Shown: positions 17,074 through 26,615, counted from the stretch's first letter. The stretch: 64,000 nt of DNA from Sphingobium sp. 15-1 (GCF_013375535.1 NZ_JABXJG010000001.1:1798001-1862000); one strand, 5' to 3'. The notes: generated by a model not told the origin, from the sequence alone. A program made the numbers and translations.

Positions 17074-18231
17074 GTGGCCAATAACGAACTGGTTATCACC
17101 CCCGTCATGTCCAAGGCCGATCGCAAGGCTTTCGTCGACCTGCCCTGGCGGCTTTATGCCAATGATCCCAATTGGGTGCCGCCGCTGAAGGATGAGGTCT
17201 ACAGCCTGATCACGCCGGGCAAGAACCCCTTTTTCGGCCATGCCGAGGCGCAATATTTCCTGGCGCGCCGGGGCGGTAGGGTCGTCGGGCGGGTGTCGGC
17301 GCATCTGGATCATCTGGCGCTGGCCCAGCCCGCCGAGCAGGGCATGGGGCCGGGCACGGGCAATTTCGGGCTGTTCGAGGCGGAAGATGCGGAGGTCGGC
17401 GCAGCGCTGATCGCGGCAGCGGAGGGCTGGCTGCGGGCCAAGGGGATGACCCGCTCGCTCGGGCCGATCTCCCTGTCCATCTGGGAGGAGCCGGGGCTGC
17501 TGATCGAGGGGTTCGACCATAAGCCGACGGTGATGATGGGCCATGCCAGGCCGGAATATCGGGCCATGGTCGAGGGCGCGGGCTATCGGCCGATCAAGCA
17601 GCTCAAAACCTATGAGCTGGACATCACCCATCAATTCCCGCCGCTGATCCAGCGCATCGTCCAGTCGGGCGAGAAGAATGAACGCATCCGCATCCGCAAG
17701 GTCGACAAGGCGAAATTCGACAGCGAGGCGGCGATCATCCTGGCCATATTGAACGACGCCTGGGGCAATAATTGGGGCTTCGTGCCGATCACCGACGAGG
17801 AGGTCGCCCATTTCGGCAAGCAGTTGAAGCCGATCGTGTTCAACGACCTGATCATGATCGCGGAGCTGGAAGGCGAGCCGGTGGCGTTCATGATGACGCT
17901 GCCCGATCTCAATGAGGCGATCGCGCCGCTCAACGGTTCGCTTTTCCCCTTCGGCTGGGCGAAGCTGCTGTGGTGGCTGCGCAAGCCCCAGGTGCGGACC
18001 ATGCGGGTGCCGCTGATGGGCGTGGTGCAGCGGTTGCAATCCTCTCGCATGGCGAGCCAGTTGGCCTTCATGATGATCGAATATATCCGCCGCAACGCGA
18101 CCGCGAACTATGGCGCGACGCGGGGGGAAATCGGCTGGGTGCTGGACGACAATCAGGGCATGAACGCCATCGCGGATGCCATTGAGAGCCGGGTGAACAA
18201 GATTTATCAGGTGTATGAGAAGGCGCTCTGA
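17074..18231 (+). CDS. GNAT-like N-acetyltransferase family protein
   Basis: 385 aa from a GTG start (VANNELVITPVMSKADRK). Conserved blocks are FVDLPWRLYANDPNWVPPL, NPFFGHAEAQYFLARRGGRV, ARPEYRAMVEGAGY and WGNNWGFVPITDEE. These define a widespread bacterial family of about 380 residues with two GNAT-like folds, sometimes annotated only as hypothetical. The substrate is unknown. It is divergent from the desaturase gene across 157 bases, and no partner gene is obvious. Confidence 0.75.
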   Translation: MANNELVITPVMSKADRKAFVDLPWRLYANDPNWVPPLKDEVYSLITPGKNPFFGHAEAQYFLARRGGRVVGRVSAHLDHLALAQPAEQGMGPGTGNFGLFEAEDAEVGAALIAAAEGWLRAKGMTRSLGPISLSIWEEPGLLIEGFDHKPTVMMGHARPEYRAMVEGAGYRPIKQLKTYELDITHQFPPLIQRIVQSGEKNERIRIRKVDKAKFDSEAAIILAILNDAWGNNWGFVPITDEEVAHFGKQLKPIVFNDLIMIAELEGEPVAFMMTLPDLNEAIAPLNGSLFPFGWAKLLWWLRKPQVRTMRVPLMGVVQRLQSSRMASQLAFMMIEYIRRNATANYGATRGEIGWVLDDNQGMNAIADAIESRVNKIYQVYEKAL

Positions 18232-18349
18232 AGTCCCTCCCCGCAGGCGGGCTTGCTGCGCCAGCGACGACCTTCCCCTGACCGAGAGCGCAGAAGCTCG
18301 CTTCGCTCGCGCCCACCCCTAGCCCCTCCCGCCTGCGGGAGGGGAATTA
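18232..18349. repeat. CCTCCCGC/GCGGGAGG palindromic repeat
   Basis: The 118-base gap between the convergent GNAT-like and lipid-kinase genes is filled by this repeat. CCTCCCGCCTGCGGGAGG occurs near 18326-18343, with a partial partner CCCCGCAGGCGGG at 18240. A closely related repeat with the same AAGCTCGCTNCGCTCGCGCCC core occurs at 43445-43580. Confidence 0.65.
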
Positions 18350-19267
18350 TTACGGCACCGCCACATCCACCGCCCCCGCCGCGATCCTGACCGTCGCGGG
18401 AGTCCTGGCCAGCACTTCCCCGTCAATGGAGATGCGCTGGGGCGGCACCGTTTCGATGCGGAAGGATTTGCCGCGAAATTCCTCCGTATGGGCGTTCCGG
18501 TCGCGCAGCCTGAAGAATTTGGCGTACCAATCCCAGGCGAGCCGCGCATGGCTGCGTCCGACCACCGCCTGGATCACTATCTCGCCCGTGTCCACATCGG
18601 CCTGATCGGACAGCGCCACCCCGCCATGATAGGGACCGTTCAGGATGCGCACCTCCGTCGACCACATGCGCCGTTCGCGCGCGCCATCATCCAGCACCAG
18701 CCGGAAGGCGCGGAAACCGATGGAACATTTGACCGCCCAGAGCAGATAGCCGATCCGCCCCAGATAGCGTTTGAGCCTGTGCGGCACCGTCTTGCCGATC
18801 ATCGGGGACAGGCCCAGCGACGCCGCGTTCACGAAATAATCCTGGTCGATCATGCCAAGGTCGATCCGCCGCCGCTGGCCTCCGGCAATGGCCGCCACCG
18901 CCCCCTCCAGATCGAGCGGAATGCCCAGGGTCCGGGCGAAGCTGTTCGCGGTGCCGAGCGGCAGCACGCCGAAAACGCAGTCCTTGCCCACCAGCTCGTC
19001 CACCGTGCCCGACAGCGATCCGTCGCCGCCGCCGACGATCACCATCGGCGCGCCCTGTGCGACGGCCTGTCGGACCGTTTCCTGCAAGCGGTCCGGGTCG
19101 TCCACCGCATGGGCGGCGATCAGGCGCAGGCCCGCCTGTTCCAGCAAGGCCCTGGCGTCCTTGAACAGCGCCTCCCCCCGGCGGGAGTGGACGTTGACGA
19201 TCAGCGCCGCTTCGCGGGGCAGGTCCTTGTGGAACAGGCTTTTTTGGGAGGGGGATTTCATTTCCAT
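18350..19267 (-). CDS. YegS/DgkB-like lipid kinase
   Basis: 305 aa. The catalytic domain has IVNVHSRRGE, MVIVGGGDGSLSGTVDELV and FGVLPLGTANSFARTLGIP, all intact, unlike the GKTN variant in the kinase at 11782. The C-terminal sandwich includes ISIDGEVLARTPA. It probably phosphorylates a membrane lipid. It is divergent from the metallophosphoesterase gene (68 bases between starts), a common pairing that may reflect a shared phospholipid pathway; that link is inference. Confidence 0.85.
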   Translation of the reverse strand: MEMKSPSQKSLFHKDLPREAALIVNVHSRRGEALFKDARALLEQAGLRLIAAHAVDDPDRLQETVRQAVAQGAPMVIVGGGDGSLSGTVDELVGKDCVFGVLPLGTANSFARTLGIPLDLEGAVAAIAGGQRRRIDLGMIDQDYFVNAASLGLSPMIGKTVPHRLKRYLGRIGYLLWAVKCSIGFRAFRLVLDDGARERRMWSTEVRILNGPYHGGVALSDQADVDTGEIVIQAVVGRSHARLAWDWYAKFFRLRDRNAHTEEFRGKSFRIETVPPQRISIDGEVLARTPATVRIAAGAVDVAVP

Positions 19268-19334
19268 GCCTCAACAACACGCAACTGCGTCCTGAGGTCC
19301 GAAACCATTGGCGGCCCACGCTCATTCAGGGGGC

Positions 19335-20216
19335 ATGGCCCGCATCGCTCATCTATCCGACATTCATTTCGGCGCGCATGATCCAAAGATCGTCGCCGCC
19401 GCCGAAGCCTGGCTGCAACAGCGCCAGCCCGACCTGGTCGTCATCAGCGGCGATTTCACCCAGCGGGCCCAGCGCGACCAGTTCCGGCAGGCCGCCGCCT
19501 GGCTGAACCGGCTGCGCGCGGCGGGGATGAAATTGCTGGTCGTTCCGGGCAATCATGACGTGCCGCTCTATAATCTCGCCCGCCGTTTCGGGGCGCCGCT
19601 GCGCCACTACAAACGTTATGTCAGCAACGATCTCTGCCCCTTTTACGAGGATGACGAGGTCGCGATACTGGGCCTCAACACGGCGCGGTCGCTGACGATC
19701 AAGGACGGGCGCATCAACCGCGACCAGATGCGCCTGCTAAGGCAACGCTTCGCGCATGTGGCGCCGGAGAAGGCGCGCATCCTCGTCACGCATCATCCGC
19801 TGTTCGCCATGCCGATCGGGAAAGGCGGGGAGTTGAGCGAAGCCGTCGGGCGGCATGAGGATGCGGTGCGGGCAACCGCGCAGGCGGGCATCCATATCGC
19901 GCTGGCGGGGCATTTCCATCGCACCTATGCGGCGGCGGCGGAGAAGATGGTGGCCGATGCCGGCGGGGCGCTGGTGATCCAGGCAGGGACGGCGACCTCC
20001 ACCCGGCTGCGCAATGCGGAACCGCAAAGCTTCAACTGGCTGCATGTCCGCCGCCATGACGAGATCGAATTGCAGGTGGTGGTGTGGGACGGCGCCAGCT
20101 TCCAGCGCGGACATCATGTGGCTTATTTCCGGCAGGGCGGCGCATGGATCGGTCAGGATATGGGCGATCCGGGGGCCTTGCCGGGGATTCGGGTGGCGGA
20201 GGCGGTGAAGGGGTGA
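19335..20216 (+). CDS. Calcineurin-like metallophosphoesterase
   Basis: 293 aa from the ATG at 19335 (MARIAHLSDIHFG). All five metallophosphatase blocks are present: LSDIHFG, VVISGDFTQR, VVPGNHD, VTHHPLF and LAGHFHRTY. It is a dinuclear-metal phosphoesterase of the CpdA/YkuE type, and its substrate (cyclic nucleotide, UDP-sugar lipid or other) is unclear. No signal peptide is seen. It is divergent from a lipid kinase. Confidence 0.88.
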   Translation: MARIAHLSDIHFGAHDPKIVAAAEAWLQQRQPDLVVISGDFTQRAQRDQFRQAAAWLNRLRAAGMKLLVVPGNHDVPLYNLARRFGAPLRHYKRYVSNDLCPFYEDDEVAILGLNTARSLTIKDGRINRDQMRLLRQRFAHVAPEKARILVTHHPLFAMPIGKGGELSEAVGRHEDAVRATAQAGIHIALAGHFHRTYAAAAEKMVADAGGALVIQAGTATSTRLRNAEPQSFNWLHVRRHDEIELQVVVWDGASFQRGHHVAYFRQGGAWIGQDMGDPGALPGIRVAEAVKG

Positions 20217-20433
20217 ATGGTGGAGAGCGGCCTTCTTAATCCTCCCCATCGGGAGATGGGGACTTGAACGGATTCGCATACCTCCGTTCAACAGCGCGAA
20301 GCGCTGACGGAGGGGAAAATGCGCAGGTCGTGTCCTTTCCCCTCCACCAGCCTGTGGCTGGTCCCCCTCCCCACGCTTCGCGCAGGGAGGATTTAACCTT
20401 TCCCTAATGGTCAAAAACCGCCGTCAAAGGAGG
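20217..20433. repeat. Gap with CCTCCCC-type palindromes
   Basis: 217 bases between convergent genes. CCTCCCCATCGGGAGATGGGG near 20239 and CCCCTCCCCACGCTTCGCGC with GGAGG near 20365 form imperfect hairpins. No gene is seen. It resembles other extragenic repeats of this chromosome. Confidence 0.5.
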
Positions 20434-21204
20434 TTACGACAATTCCACCCAGGTCGGGGCATGGTCGCTCGCCTTCTCCCGCCCGCGGAAATCCTTGTCG
20501 ACCTGGGCGTCGATCAGGCGGTCGGCGGCGGCCGGGCTGAGCAGCAGATGATCGATCCGGAACCCCGCATCACGCGGCCAGGCGTTCATCTGATAGTCCC
20601 AATAGGTCCACACCCCGCCCGCCGGATGCCGGGAAGCGATGGCGTCGGTCCAGCCGTCGCCCAGCAGCCGGCGATAGGCGGCGCGGCTTTCCGGTTGCAT
20701 CAGCGCGTCGTCCGCCATGGCCTTGACCGAATAGACGTCCTTGTCGCGGGGGATGACATTATAATCGCCCGCGAGGATGGCGGGGACTTCCTCCGCCCAG
20801 ATTTCCGTGGCGCGGTCGCGCAGGCGCTTCATCCAGCGGAGTTTATAGTCGAATTTCGGGCCCGGCTGGGGATTGCCATTGGGCAAATAGATGCTGGCGA
20901 CGCGCAGGCCCTTCACATCGGCTTCGAGATAGCGGCTATGCTCATCCTCCGGCTCGCCCTCCAGACCGCGGCGTACCTCGACCGGGGTTTCGCCCCGCGC
21001 CAGGATGGCGACGCCGTTGAACCCCTTCTGCCCGTGCCAGATCGCGCCATAGCCGACCTCTTCTATGTCCTTGACCGGGAAAGTGTCGTCGGAGGTCTTG
21101 ATTTCCTGAAGGCAAGCGATGTCAGGGCGGGTCTCGTCCAGCCACTCCAGCAGACGCGGCAGGCGCGCCTTGATTCCGTTGATGTTGAAGGTGGCGATGC
21201 GCAT
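20434..21204 (-). CDS. xthA: Exodeoxyribonuclease III
   Basis: 256 aa of the AP endonuclease EEP family. Catalytic blocks are FNINGIKARLPRLLEWL, CLQEIKTSDDTFP, GWDYQMN-type WDYQMNAWPRDAGFRIDHLL and SDHAPTWVEL (final Asp-His). It repairs abasic sites and removes 3' blocks. Length is normal. It lies upstream of no obvious operon partner. The gap to erpA holds a short CTGAGCC..GGCTCAG type repeat near 21295. Confidence 0.94.
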   Translation of the reverse strand: MRIATFNINGIKARLPRLLEWLDETRPDIACLQEIKTSDDTFPVKDIEEVGYGAIWHGQKGFNGVAILARGETPVEVRRGLEGEPEDEHSRYLEADVKGLRVASIYLPNGNPQPGPKFDYKLRWMKRLRDRATEIWAEEVPAILAGDYNVIPRDKDVYSVKAMADDALMQPESRAAYRRLLGDGWTDAIASRHPAGGVWTYWDYQMNAWPRDAGFRIDHLLLSPAAADRLIDAQVDKDFRGREKASDHAPTWVELS

Positions 21205-21337
21205 GGGGGGCGTGTCTTTCGTTCGGTCGGCCTGAATCGCATCAAACCAGCGCGTGCCCTTTTAAGGAAATGAAGGGCTTCGACAAGCCTGCCCTGAGCC
21301 GGTCGAAGGGCTCAGCCCGAACGGGGAGAGAGTGCTA

Positions 21338-21664
21338 TCAGACCGAGAAGCTGGTGCCGCAGCCGCAGCCGGCGGTGGCGTTGGGGTTCGTCACCTTGAA
21401 CGCCTTGCCGCCCAGATCGGACACGAAATCGACCGCCGATCCGCGCACGAGGTCGATGCTGACGTCATCGACCACCAGCGTCACGCCGTCGCGCTCGACC
21501 GCTATGTCGTCCGTCTCCACCGCATCGGCCAGGCCGAAGCGATATTGGAAGCCCGAACAGCCCCCACCCTCCACAGCCAGGCGCAATATGGCGGGCTTGC
21601 CCTGCTTGGTGGCGATTTCGGCCACGCGAGCGGCGGCAGAAGAGGTCAGGTCTATATCGGTCAT
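21338..21664 (-). CDS. erpA: Iron-sulfur cluster insertion protein ErpA
   Basis: 108 aa A-type carrier (HesB/IscA fold). The three cluster-binding cysteines are C36 (GGGCSGF), C100 and C102 (AGCGCGTSF). It delivers 4Fe-4S clusters to apoproteins. It is complete. A rho-independent terminator separates it from the M23 peptidase gene upstream on the same strand, so it has its own promoter. Confidence 0.92.
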   Translation of the reverse strand: MTDIDLTSSAAARVAEIATKQGKPAILRLAVEGGGCSGFQYRFGLADAVETDDIAVERDGVTLVVDDVSIDLVRGSAVDFVSDLGGKAFKVTNPNATAGCGCGTSFSV

Positions 21665-21685
21665 CGCTTTTAGATAGGATCAAGC

Positions 21686-21719
21686 AAAAGGCCCGGCAAG
21701 CTTTCGCGGACCGGGCCTT
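21686..21719 (-). terminator. Rho-independent terminator of the M23 peptidase gene
   Basis: Read on the minus strand: GGCCCGG, a 14-base loop, CCGGGCC, then TTTT. It lies 25 bases after the peptidase stop and before erpA. Confidence 0.8.
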
Positions 21720-21743
21720 GGGAAAGGGAGATGAAAGACCCGC

Positions 21744-22466
21744 TTATTCGGCGGCCTTTTCCTGGGCCTTGGTGGGGCCACCCATGGCGATCGGCGGCTT
21801 GGTGTTCATCGCCACCAGATAATCCGGTCCGGCGACGAAGGGGATCGGGTTGATCGCCTGGCCGTCGACGCGCACTTCATAATGCAGATGGCTGCCGGTC
21901 GAACGGCCGGTCGAGCCCATCAAGCCGATCAACTGGCCGCGATGCACATAGCTGTTGGCGGCGACGAGCAGCTTCGACATGTGGCCGTAGCGCGTCTCCA
22001 TGCCGCCGCCATGCGAGATCTGGACGAGATTGCCATAGCCGCTGGCCCAGCCGGCGCGGCTGACGATGCCGTCGGCGGTCGCGTAGATTTTGGTGCCCAG
22101 CGGGCCGGGGATGTCGATGCCCTTGTGCATGCGGGCGCCGCCGTTGAAGGGGTCGGAGCGGACGCCGAAATTGGAGGTCAGGGAAAGTTTCTCGACCGGA
22201 CGTCCCGAAGGGATGTAGTTGGCCGTCTTGGCCTGGCCATCGAGCCGCTGAAGGCTGGAAAAGAGATTGGAAAAGCCGACATCGGCCGGACCGAGCGCGC
22301 TGGTGTTGATTTCCGACGCTTCGCCATAGGGATCGTCTTCGTCCGCCTTGGCCTGAGCCGGGACAGCAGCGCAGAGCGCTCCCGCCATGCTCATGGCTCC
22401 AGCAATTTTAAGCGCAGAACGGAACCATCGCGCAGCGCGCGCATTATCAGAATGAAGAACCAACAT
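21744..22466 (-). CDS. M23-family murein peptidase (LytM domain), exported
   Basis: 240 aa from the ATG at 22466 (MLVLHSDNARAARWF). A signal peptide or anchor follows (SALKIAGAMSMAGALCAAVPAQA). The LytM core has MHKGIDIPGPLGTKIYA (H and D ligands), YGNLVQISHGGGMETRYGHM and GSHLHYEVRVDG. All zinc ligands are present, so it should be an active endopeptidase of peptidoglycan. The upstream extension of the frame to 22586 is rejected because it lacks a better start. Confidence 0.88.
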   Translation of the reverse strand: MLVLHSDNARAARWFRSALKIAGAMSMAGALCAAVPAQAKADEDDPYGEASEINTSALGPADVGFSNLFSSLQRLDGQAKTANYIPSGRPVEKLSLTSNFGVRSDPFNGGARMHKGIDIPGPLGTKIYATADGIVSRAGWASGYGNLVQISHGGGMETRYGHMSKLLVAANSYVHRGQLIGLMGSTGRSTGSHLHYEVRVDGQAINPIPFVAGPDYLVAMNTKPPIAMGGPTKAQEKAAE

Positions 22467-22575
22467 GCCGACCCCGACTCTCGACCGGAGGCTTTGCGCC
22501 TCTCGGCCTAATCCCCACGTTTCCAAAATGCGGCTGATGCCGCCACCCGCTGGAACAAAGAGGACATGTCCCGCC

Positions 22576-23385
22576 TTATTGTGCAAGCGGCGTGTAAAAT
22601 TCCCGCGCTAAACCGGCTTGTCGGCGCGCCGAGTCGTTGAACGGAGGCTTCAACGCGCCCCTAAAGTGGCGTTTCACAAGGATTTGGTAATGATTGGCCG
22701 GGTCCACGCCCAGTCGTTTCGTCGCATGGCCGAACCATGTCGTCCCGGCCGCGACATGCCGAATCTCATCTGTCATAATGCGGCGCAACATGCGCGCCGA
22801 CGCTTCGTCCCCCGCCCCTTCGAACCGCTCTATGGTGGCGGGCGTGATGTCGAGGGCGCGGGCCTCCAGCACCATCGGCACGATGGCGAGGCGGGCGAGC
22901 GCATCATGCGCCGTTTCGCTGGCCGCCTGCCAAAGCCCGTCATGAGCGGGCAAAGCGCCGTAGAAGCTGCCGAACTGGCGCAGTCTGCGGTCGAGCAGCG
23001 CGAAATGCATCGCTTCGTCGGCGCCGACGCGCATCCACTCGTCGGTAAATTCCGGCGGAAACTCCCCGCCGAAGCGCCCGATCAGGTCGAAGGCGAGGTC
23101 GATCGCGACGAATTCGATATGGGCAAGCGCGTGCAGCATCGCGATCCGCGCCCGCTCCGAGCCGATCTTGCCGCGCTTGGGCATCCGGTTGGGCGGCAGC
23201 AGTTCGGGCTTTTCCGGGCGCGCCGGGCGATCCGGCATGGCGACGTCGAAGCGATGCGCCAGCCGCCCCAGCCGCCAGTTCCGCGCCACCGCCCGCGCCG
23301 CCATCAGCTTGGCCAGCGGATCGGGCGTCAATAGCACATGGGCGCAGGCCGCGCCCACGCTGTCGAGGGAAACCGGCAGGGTCAA
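22576..23385 (-). CDS. DUF455 ferritin-like domain protein
   Basis: 269 aa from a TTG start (LTLPVSLDSVGAAC) that overlaps the bcp stop codon as TTGA, with GGAGG upstream in bcp. The ferritin-like helices supply E and H ligands: HALAHIEFVAIDLAFDL, GADEAMHFALLDRRL, PMVLEARALDITP and DEIRHVAAGTTWF. The family is uncharacterised and is often linked to tRNA or MiaE-like di-iron proteins. It is the third gene of glnE-bcp-DUF455. Confidence 0.82.
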   Translation of the reverse strand: MTLPVSLDSVGAACAHVLLTPDPLAKLMAARAVARNWRLGRLAHRFDVAMPDRPARPEKPELLPPNRMPKRGKIGSERARIAMLHALAHIEFVAIDLAFDLIGRFGGEFPPEFTDEWMRVGADEAMHFALLDRRLRQFGSFYGALPAHDGLWQAASETAHDALARLAIVPMVLEARALDITPATIERFEGAGDEASARMLRRIMTDEIRHVAAGTTWFGHATKRLGVDPANHYQILVKRHFRGALKPPFNDSARRQAGLAREFYTPLAQ

Positions 23386-23849
23386 AGGGCTTGTCCGGCC
23401 TCCAGCACCTCGGCGGCATGGCCCTTGACCTTCACCTTCGGCCAGACGCGCAGGATCTTGCCGTCCGCGCCGACCAGGAAGGTCGCCCGTTCGATCCCCA
23501 TATATTTGCGGCCGTAGAGCGACTTCTCGACCCAGGTGCCGAAGGCTTCGCACATGTCGCCCGGTTCGTCGGAGGCGAGCGTGACGGTCAGGCCATATTT
23601 ATCCGCGAATTTCTTGAGCCTGGCGGGCTTGTCCTTGGATATGCCGACCACCGGCACGCCCAATGCTGCAAAATCGGCGGAAAGCGCGGTGAAATCCTTC
23701 GCTTCATTGGTGCAGCCGGGCGTGTCCGCCTTGGGGTAGAAATAGACGACCAGCGGCTTGCCCCGATAGCGCGCCAGGGTGAAATCGGCCCCGTCCGCGT
23801 CCTTCAGGCCCAGTTCCGGCACGGCATCGCCCACGTCCAGCATCGTCAT
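23382..23849 (-). CDS. bcp: Thiol peroxidase Bcp (peroxiredoxin)
   Basis: 155 aa. The peroxidatic cysteine lies in PKADTPGCTNEAKDF, and the thioredoxin fold ends with ATFLVGADGKILRVW. It reduces hydroperoxides in the cytoplasm. The ATG at 23849 overlaps the glnE stop (ATGA) and its stop overlaps the next start (TTGA), so translation of all three genes is coupled. Confidence 0.95.
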   Translation of the reverse strand: MTMLDVGDAVPELGLKDADGADFTLARYRGKPLVVYFYPKADTPGCTNEAKDFTALSADFAALGVPVVGISKDKPARLKKFADKYGLTVTLASDEPGDMCEAFGTWVEKSLYGRKYMGIERATFLVGADGKILRVWPKVKVKGHAAEVLEAGQAL

Positions 23850-26530
23850 TCCTCCTTGAAGGGCGCGGCCAGCGCCGCCCACGCGTCACCGACCCTTTGC
23901 CGGGCCTGCGCGTAGCTTTCAAGCAGGGCGTCCCAGCTTTCGACGCCGCAGGCGCGGGCCACCAGCGGGCGGGTGGCTTCGGGCGGCTCGGTCGATTTGG
24001 GCGAAACGAGGCGGGAAACGACCAGAAAGCGCGTGATGAGGTCGTGGGCGGAGATCAACTCGCCCGGTAGATGGCCCGCCGCGACCAACTGCTCCAGCGC
24101 GGCGCGCAGGTCAGGGTCGAACGCCATATTGTGGCGGAACTGGGTGACGTGGATCAGAAATTCCAGGTCGACGAGACCGCCGGGCACCAGCTTGACGTCG
24201 AGATCGCTGGCCGGCGGCTTATGCTTCCCGATGTCGCCGCGCATCTTCACCGCATGGCGCGCCAGTTCGTCGAAATCGCGGGGCCGCCCCAGCGTTCCAG
24301 TCAGGATCGCGCCCAGCGCGGCCCGCGCCGCATCGGAGCCGAAGACAGGCCTGGCGCGGGTGAGCGCAAGATGCTCCCAGGTCCAGGCCTCCTCCCGCTG
24401 GTAGCGGGCGAAGCTGTCGAGGCTGACCGCCAGCAGGCCTTGCGCGCCAGAGGGCCTGAGGCGCGTGTCGACCTCGTACAGCGGCCCCGCCGCCGTCTGC
24501 ACCGAAAGCGCGTTGGTGATCCGCTGGCCGAGGCGGTTGAAATATTGCGTCGCGCCCAAAGGCTTGGCGCCGTCGGATTCGGTTTCGAAGCTGCCGGTGA
24601 AGAGATAGACGAGGTCGAGGTCCGACGCATGGGTCAGCACCCCTCCGCCCAGCCTGCCCAGCGCCAATATCACCATCTCGCCGCCGGGCACTTTCCCATG
24701 AGTACGCTCGAATTCCGCGACGGTGGCGGCGCTCAGCGCCTCGATCGCGGCTTCGGCCACGCGGGAATAGCCCCGCCCCGCCGCCAGCGGATCGCCGCCG
24801 CGGATGATCTGCGCGCCCAGGGCGAAGCGGCGGTCGTTCACCCGCTGGCGCACGCGGTCGAGCAGGGCCTGATAATCCTCGCCCTCCTCCAGCCGGGCGA
24901 ACTGTTCGGCCAATATCGCGACGGAGGGCGGCGGATCGAAGGCGGAGGTGTCGATCAGGCCGTCCAGCAGCTCCGCCCGCCGCCCCAGCGCATCGGCCAG
25001 CGTCGGCGCATGGCTGAGCAGTTCGACCAGCAATTCCGCAAGGCCGGGGCGGGCCGCCAGCAGCTTGAAGAAGTTGATCGCGCTCGGCAGCCGCCCGATC
25101 AGGTCGTCCAGCCGGTTGAGCGCCCGCGCCGGATCGGGCGCGGCGGCCAGCGTGCGCATCAGGCCCGGCAGCAATTCCTCCAACGCCTCCCGCGAGGGGC
25201 CGCTGCGCAGCGCCCGGATCGTGCCCGATCGCCATCGGGCAATGCGCGCCAGCGGCGTTTCCGGATCGGCAAAACCCAGGCCGGAAAGCTGCGCCCTCAG
25301 CCGGTCCTCGTCATGGGACAGGGATTCCTCGGCCGCCGCCGGGGTAAGGCGGTCGTAATTGCCGCCCACCCACTGCACCTGCGGGCGCAGCAGGTCGAGC
25401 AGCGCCGCGCCGTCCGCCAGGCCGTGGAGGCGCGCGACATTGTCCATCGCCTCAACCGATTTGGGCAGCTCATGGGTCTGGCGGTCCTCCACCATCTGCA
25501 AGCGATGCTCGACGGTGCGGAAGAGGACATAGGCATCGTCCAGCTTCGCCGCGACTTCGGGTTCGAACACCCCGGCCGCCGCCAGCGCCCGCAGCGCCTC
25601 CCGCGTATTGCCGGAGCGCAGCGAAGGATCGCGCCCGCCATGGATGAGCTGATGCACCTGGGCGAAGAATTCGACTTCGCGGATGCCGCCGCGCCCGCGT
25701 TTCAGGTCATAGCCCGGCCCAAAGGCCTGCCCTTGCGAATAATGGTCGCGGATGCGGCGGCTAATGTCGGTGATCGCGTCGATCGCGCCGAAATCCAGGC
25801 TCCGCCGCCAGACAAAGGGCCGGATCGCGTGCATGAAATAGTCGCCCAGCGCGATGTCGCCCGCCGCAGGCCGTGCGCGGATGAACGCCGCCTGCTCCCA
25901 GCCAAGCGCGGTCGATTCATAATAGCCGATCGCCGCCTCCACCGGCAGGGCGATGGGAGTCGCCTCCGGGGATGGCCGCAGGCGCAGGTCCACCCGGAAC
26001 ACATAGCCGTCGCCGTCGCGGGCGTTCAGCAATTCGCTGACCCGCCGTCCGATCCGGACCGCCGCGTCGGCCGGGTCCTCCCGTTCGCCATGGGGCAGCG
26101 TCTTGGGATCGTAGAGCAGGATTGGATCGATATCGGAGGAATAATTCAGTTCCCGGCTACCATGTTTGCCGAGCGCCAAAACCACGAAACCCCGGTTCTC
26201 CGCATCGGGATAGCGCTCCGCCATGGCGGCGGCGAGCGCCTCCTCCAGTGCCTGGTCGGAAAAGTCGGACAGGGTGCGCGTCACCCGGTCCAATCCCCAT
26301 GCGCCCGCAAGGTCCGCCGCCGCCGTCACCAGCGCCACCGCGCCGCGCCTGCGCCTCAACGAGCGGGCGATGCCGTCGTCGGGCGCGGCGACTTGCTGCG
26401 CGGCTGTCCAGGCGCCTTCGAAGTCCCCGTTTTCCACCAGGCCGGCCACGTCCGGAAACCGATCCATCTGCCGCGCCAGAAAAGGCGAATGCGCCCGCAT
26501 CCTCGCCGCAACCGCCGAACCGTCCGTCAC
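23846..26530 (-). CDS. glnE: Bifunctional glutamine synthetase adenylyltransferase/deadenylase
   Basis: 894 aa from a GTG at 26530 with GGAG eight bases upstream; the longer frame to 26617 is less likely. Two GlnE repeats are present. Nucleotidyltransferase motifs are GSRELNYSSDIDPILLYD (N-terminal, deadenylase side) and GGGVLTHASDLDLVYLF (C-terminal, adenylylating side). Regulatory GlnD-like helices include GRGGIREVEFFAQ and PGGLVDLEFLIHV. It controls glutamine synthetase in nitrogen signalling. It is divergent from the NepR-like gene across 85 bases. Long open frames on the opposite strand are composition artefacts. Confidence 0.95.
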   Translation of the reverse strand: MTDGSAVAARMRAHSPFLARQMDRFPDVAGLVENGDFEGAWTAAQQVAAPDDGIARSLRRRRGAVALVTAAADLAGAWGLDRVTRTLSDFSDQALEEALAAAMAERYPDAENRGFVVLALGKHGSRELNYSSDIDPILLYDPKTLPHGEREDPADAAVRIGRRVSELLNARDGDGYVFRVDLRLRPSPEATPIALPVEAAIGYYESTALGWEQAAFIRARPAAGDIALGDYFMHAIRPFVWRRSLDFGAIDAITDISRRIRDHYSQGQAFGPGYDLKRGRGGIREVEFFAQVHQLIHGGRDPSLRSGNTREALRALAAAGVFEPEVAAKLDDAYVLFRTVEHRLQMVEDRQTHELPKSVEAMDNVARLHGLADGAALLDLLRPQVQWVGGNYDRLTPAAAEESLSHDEDRLRAQLSGLGFADPETPLARIARWRSGTIRALRSGPSREALEELLPGLMRTLAAAPDPARALNRLDDLIGRLPSAINFFKLLAARPGLAELLVELLSHAPTLADALGRRAELLDGLIDTSAFDPPPSVAILAEQFARLEEGEDYQALLDRVRQRVNDRRFALGAQIIRGGDPLAAGRGYSRVAEAAIEALSAATVAEFERTHGKVPGGEMVILALGRLGGGVLTHASDLDLVYLFTGSFETESDGAKPLGATQYFNRLGQRITNALSVQTAAGPLYEVDTRLRPSGAQGLLAVSLDSFARYQREEAWTWEHLALTRARPVFGSDAARAALGAILTGTLGRPRDFDELARHAVKMRGDIGKHKPPASDLDVKLVPGGLVDLEFLIHVTQFRHNMAFDPDLRAALEQLVAAGHLPGELISAHDLITRFLVVSRLVSPKSTEPPEATRPLVARACGVESWDALLESYAQARQRVGDAWAALAAPFKEE

Positions 26531-26615
26531 CCTGACTCTCCCATAATGGAGCCGATATTGCGTGCGTTTGCGACGAATGCCAGAAACTTTTACGTGCCTT
26601 GACAGTTGTTTGAAC

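Noticed and set aside
24071..26602. An 843-codon plus-strand frame inside glnE
   Set aside because: glnE on the other strand has both nucleotidyltransferase motifs intact. The plus-strand product shows only Gln/Arg/His-rich composition.
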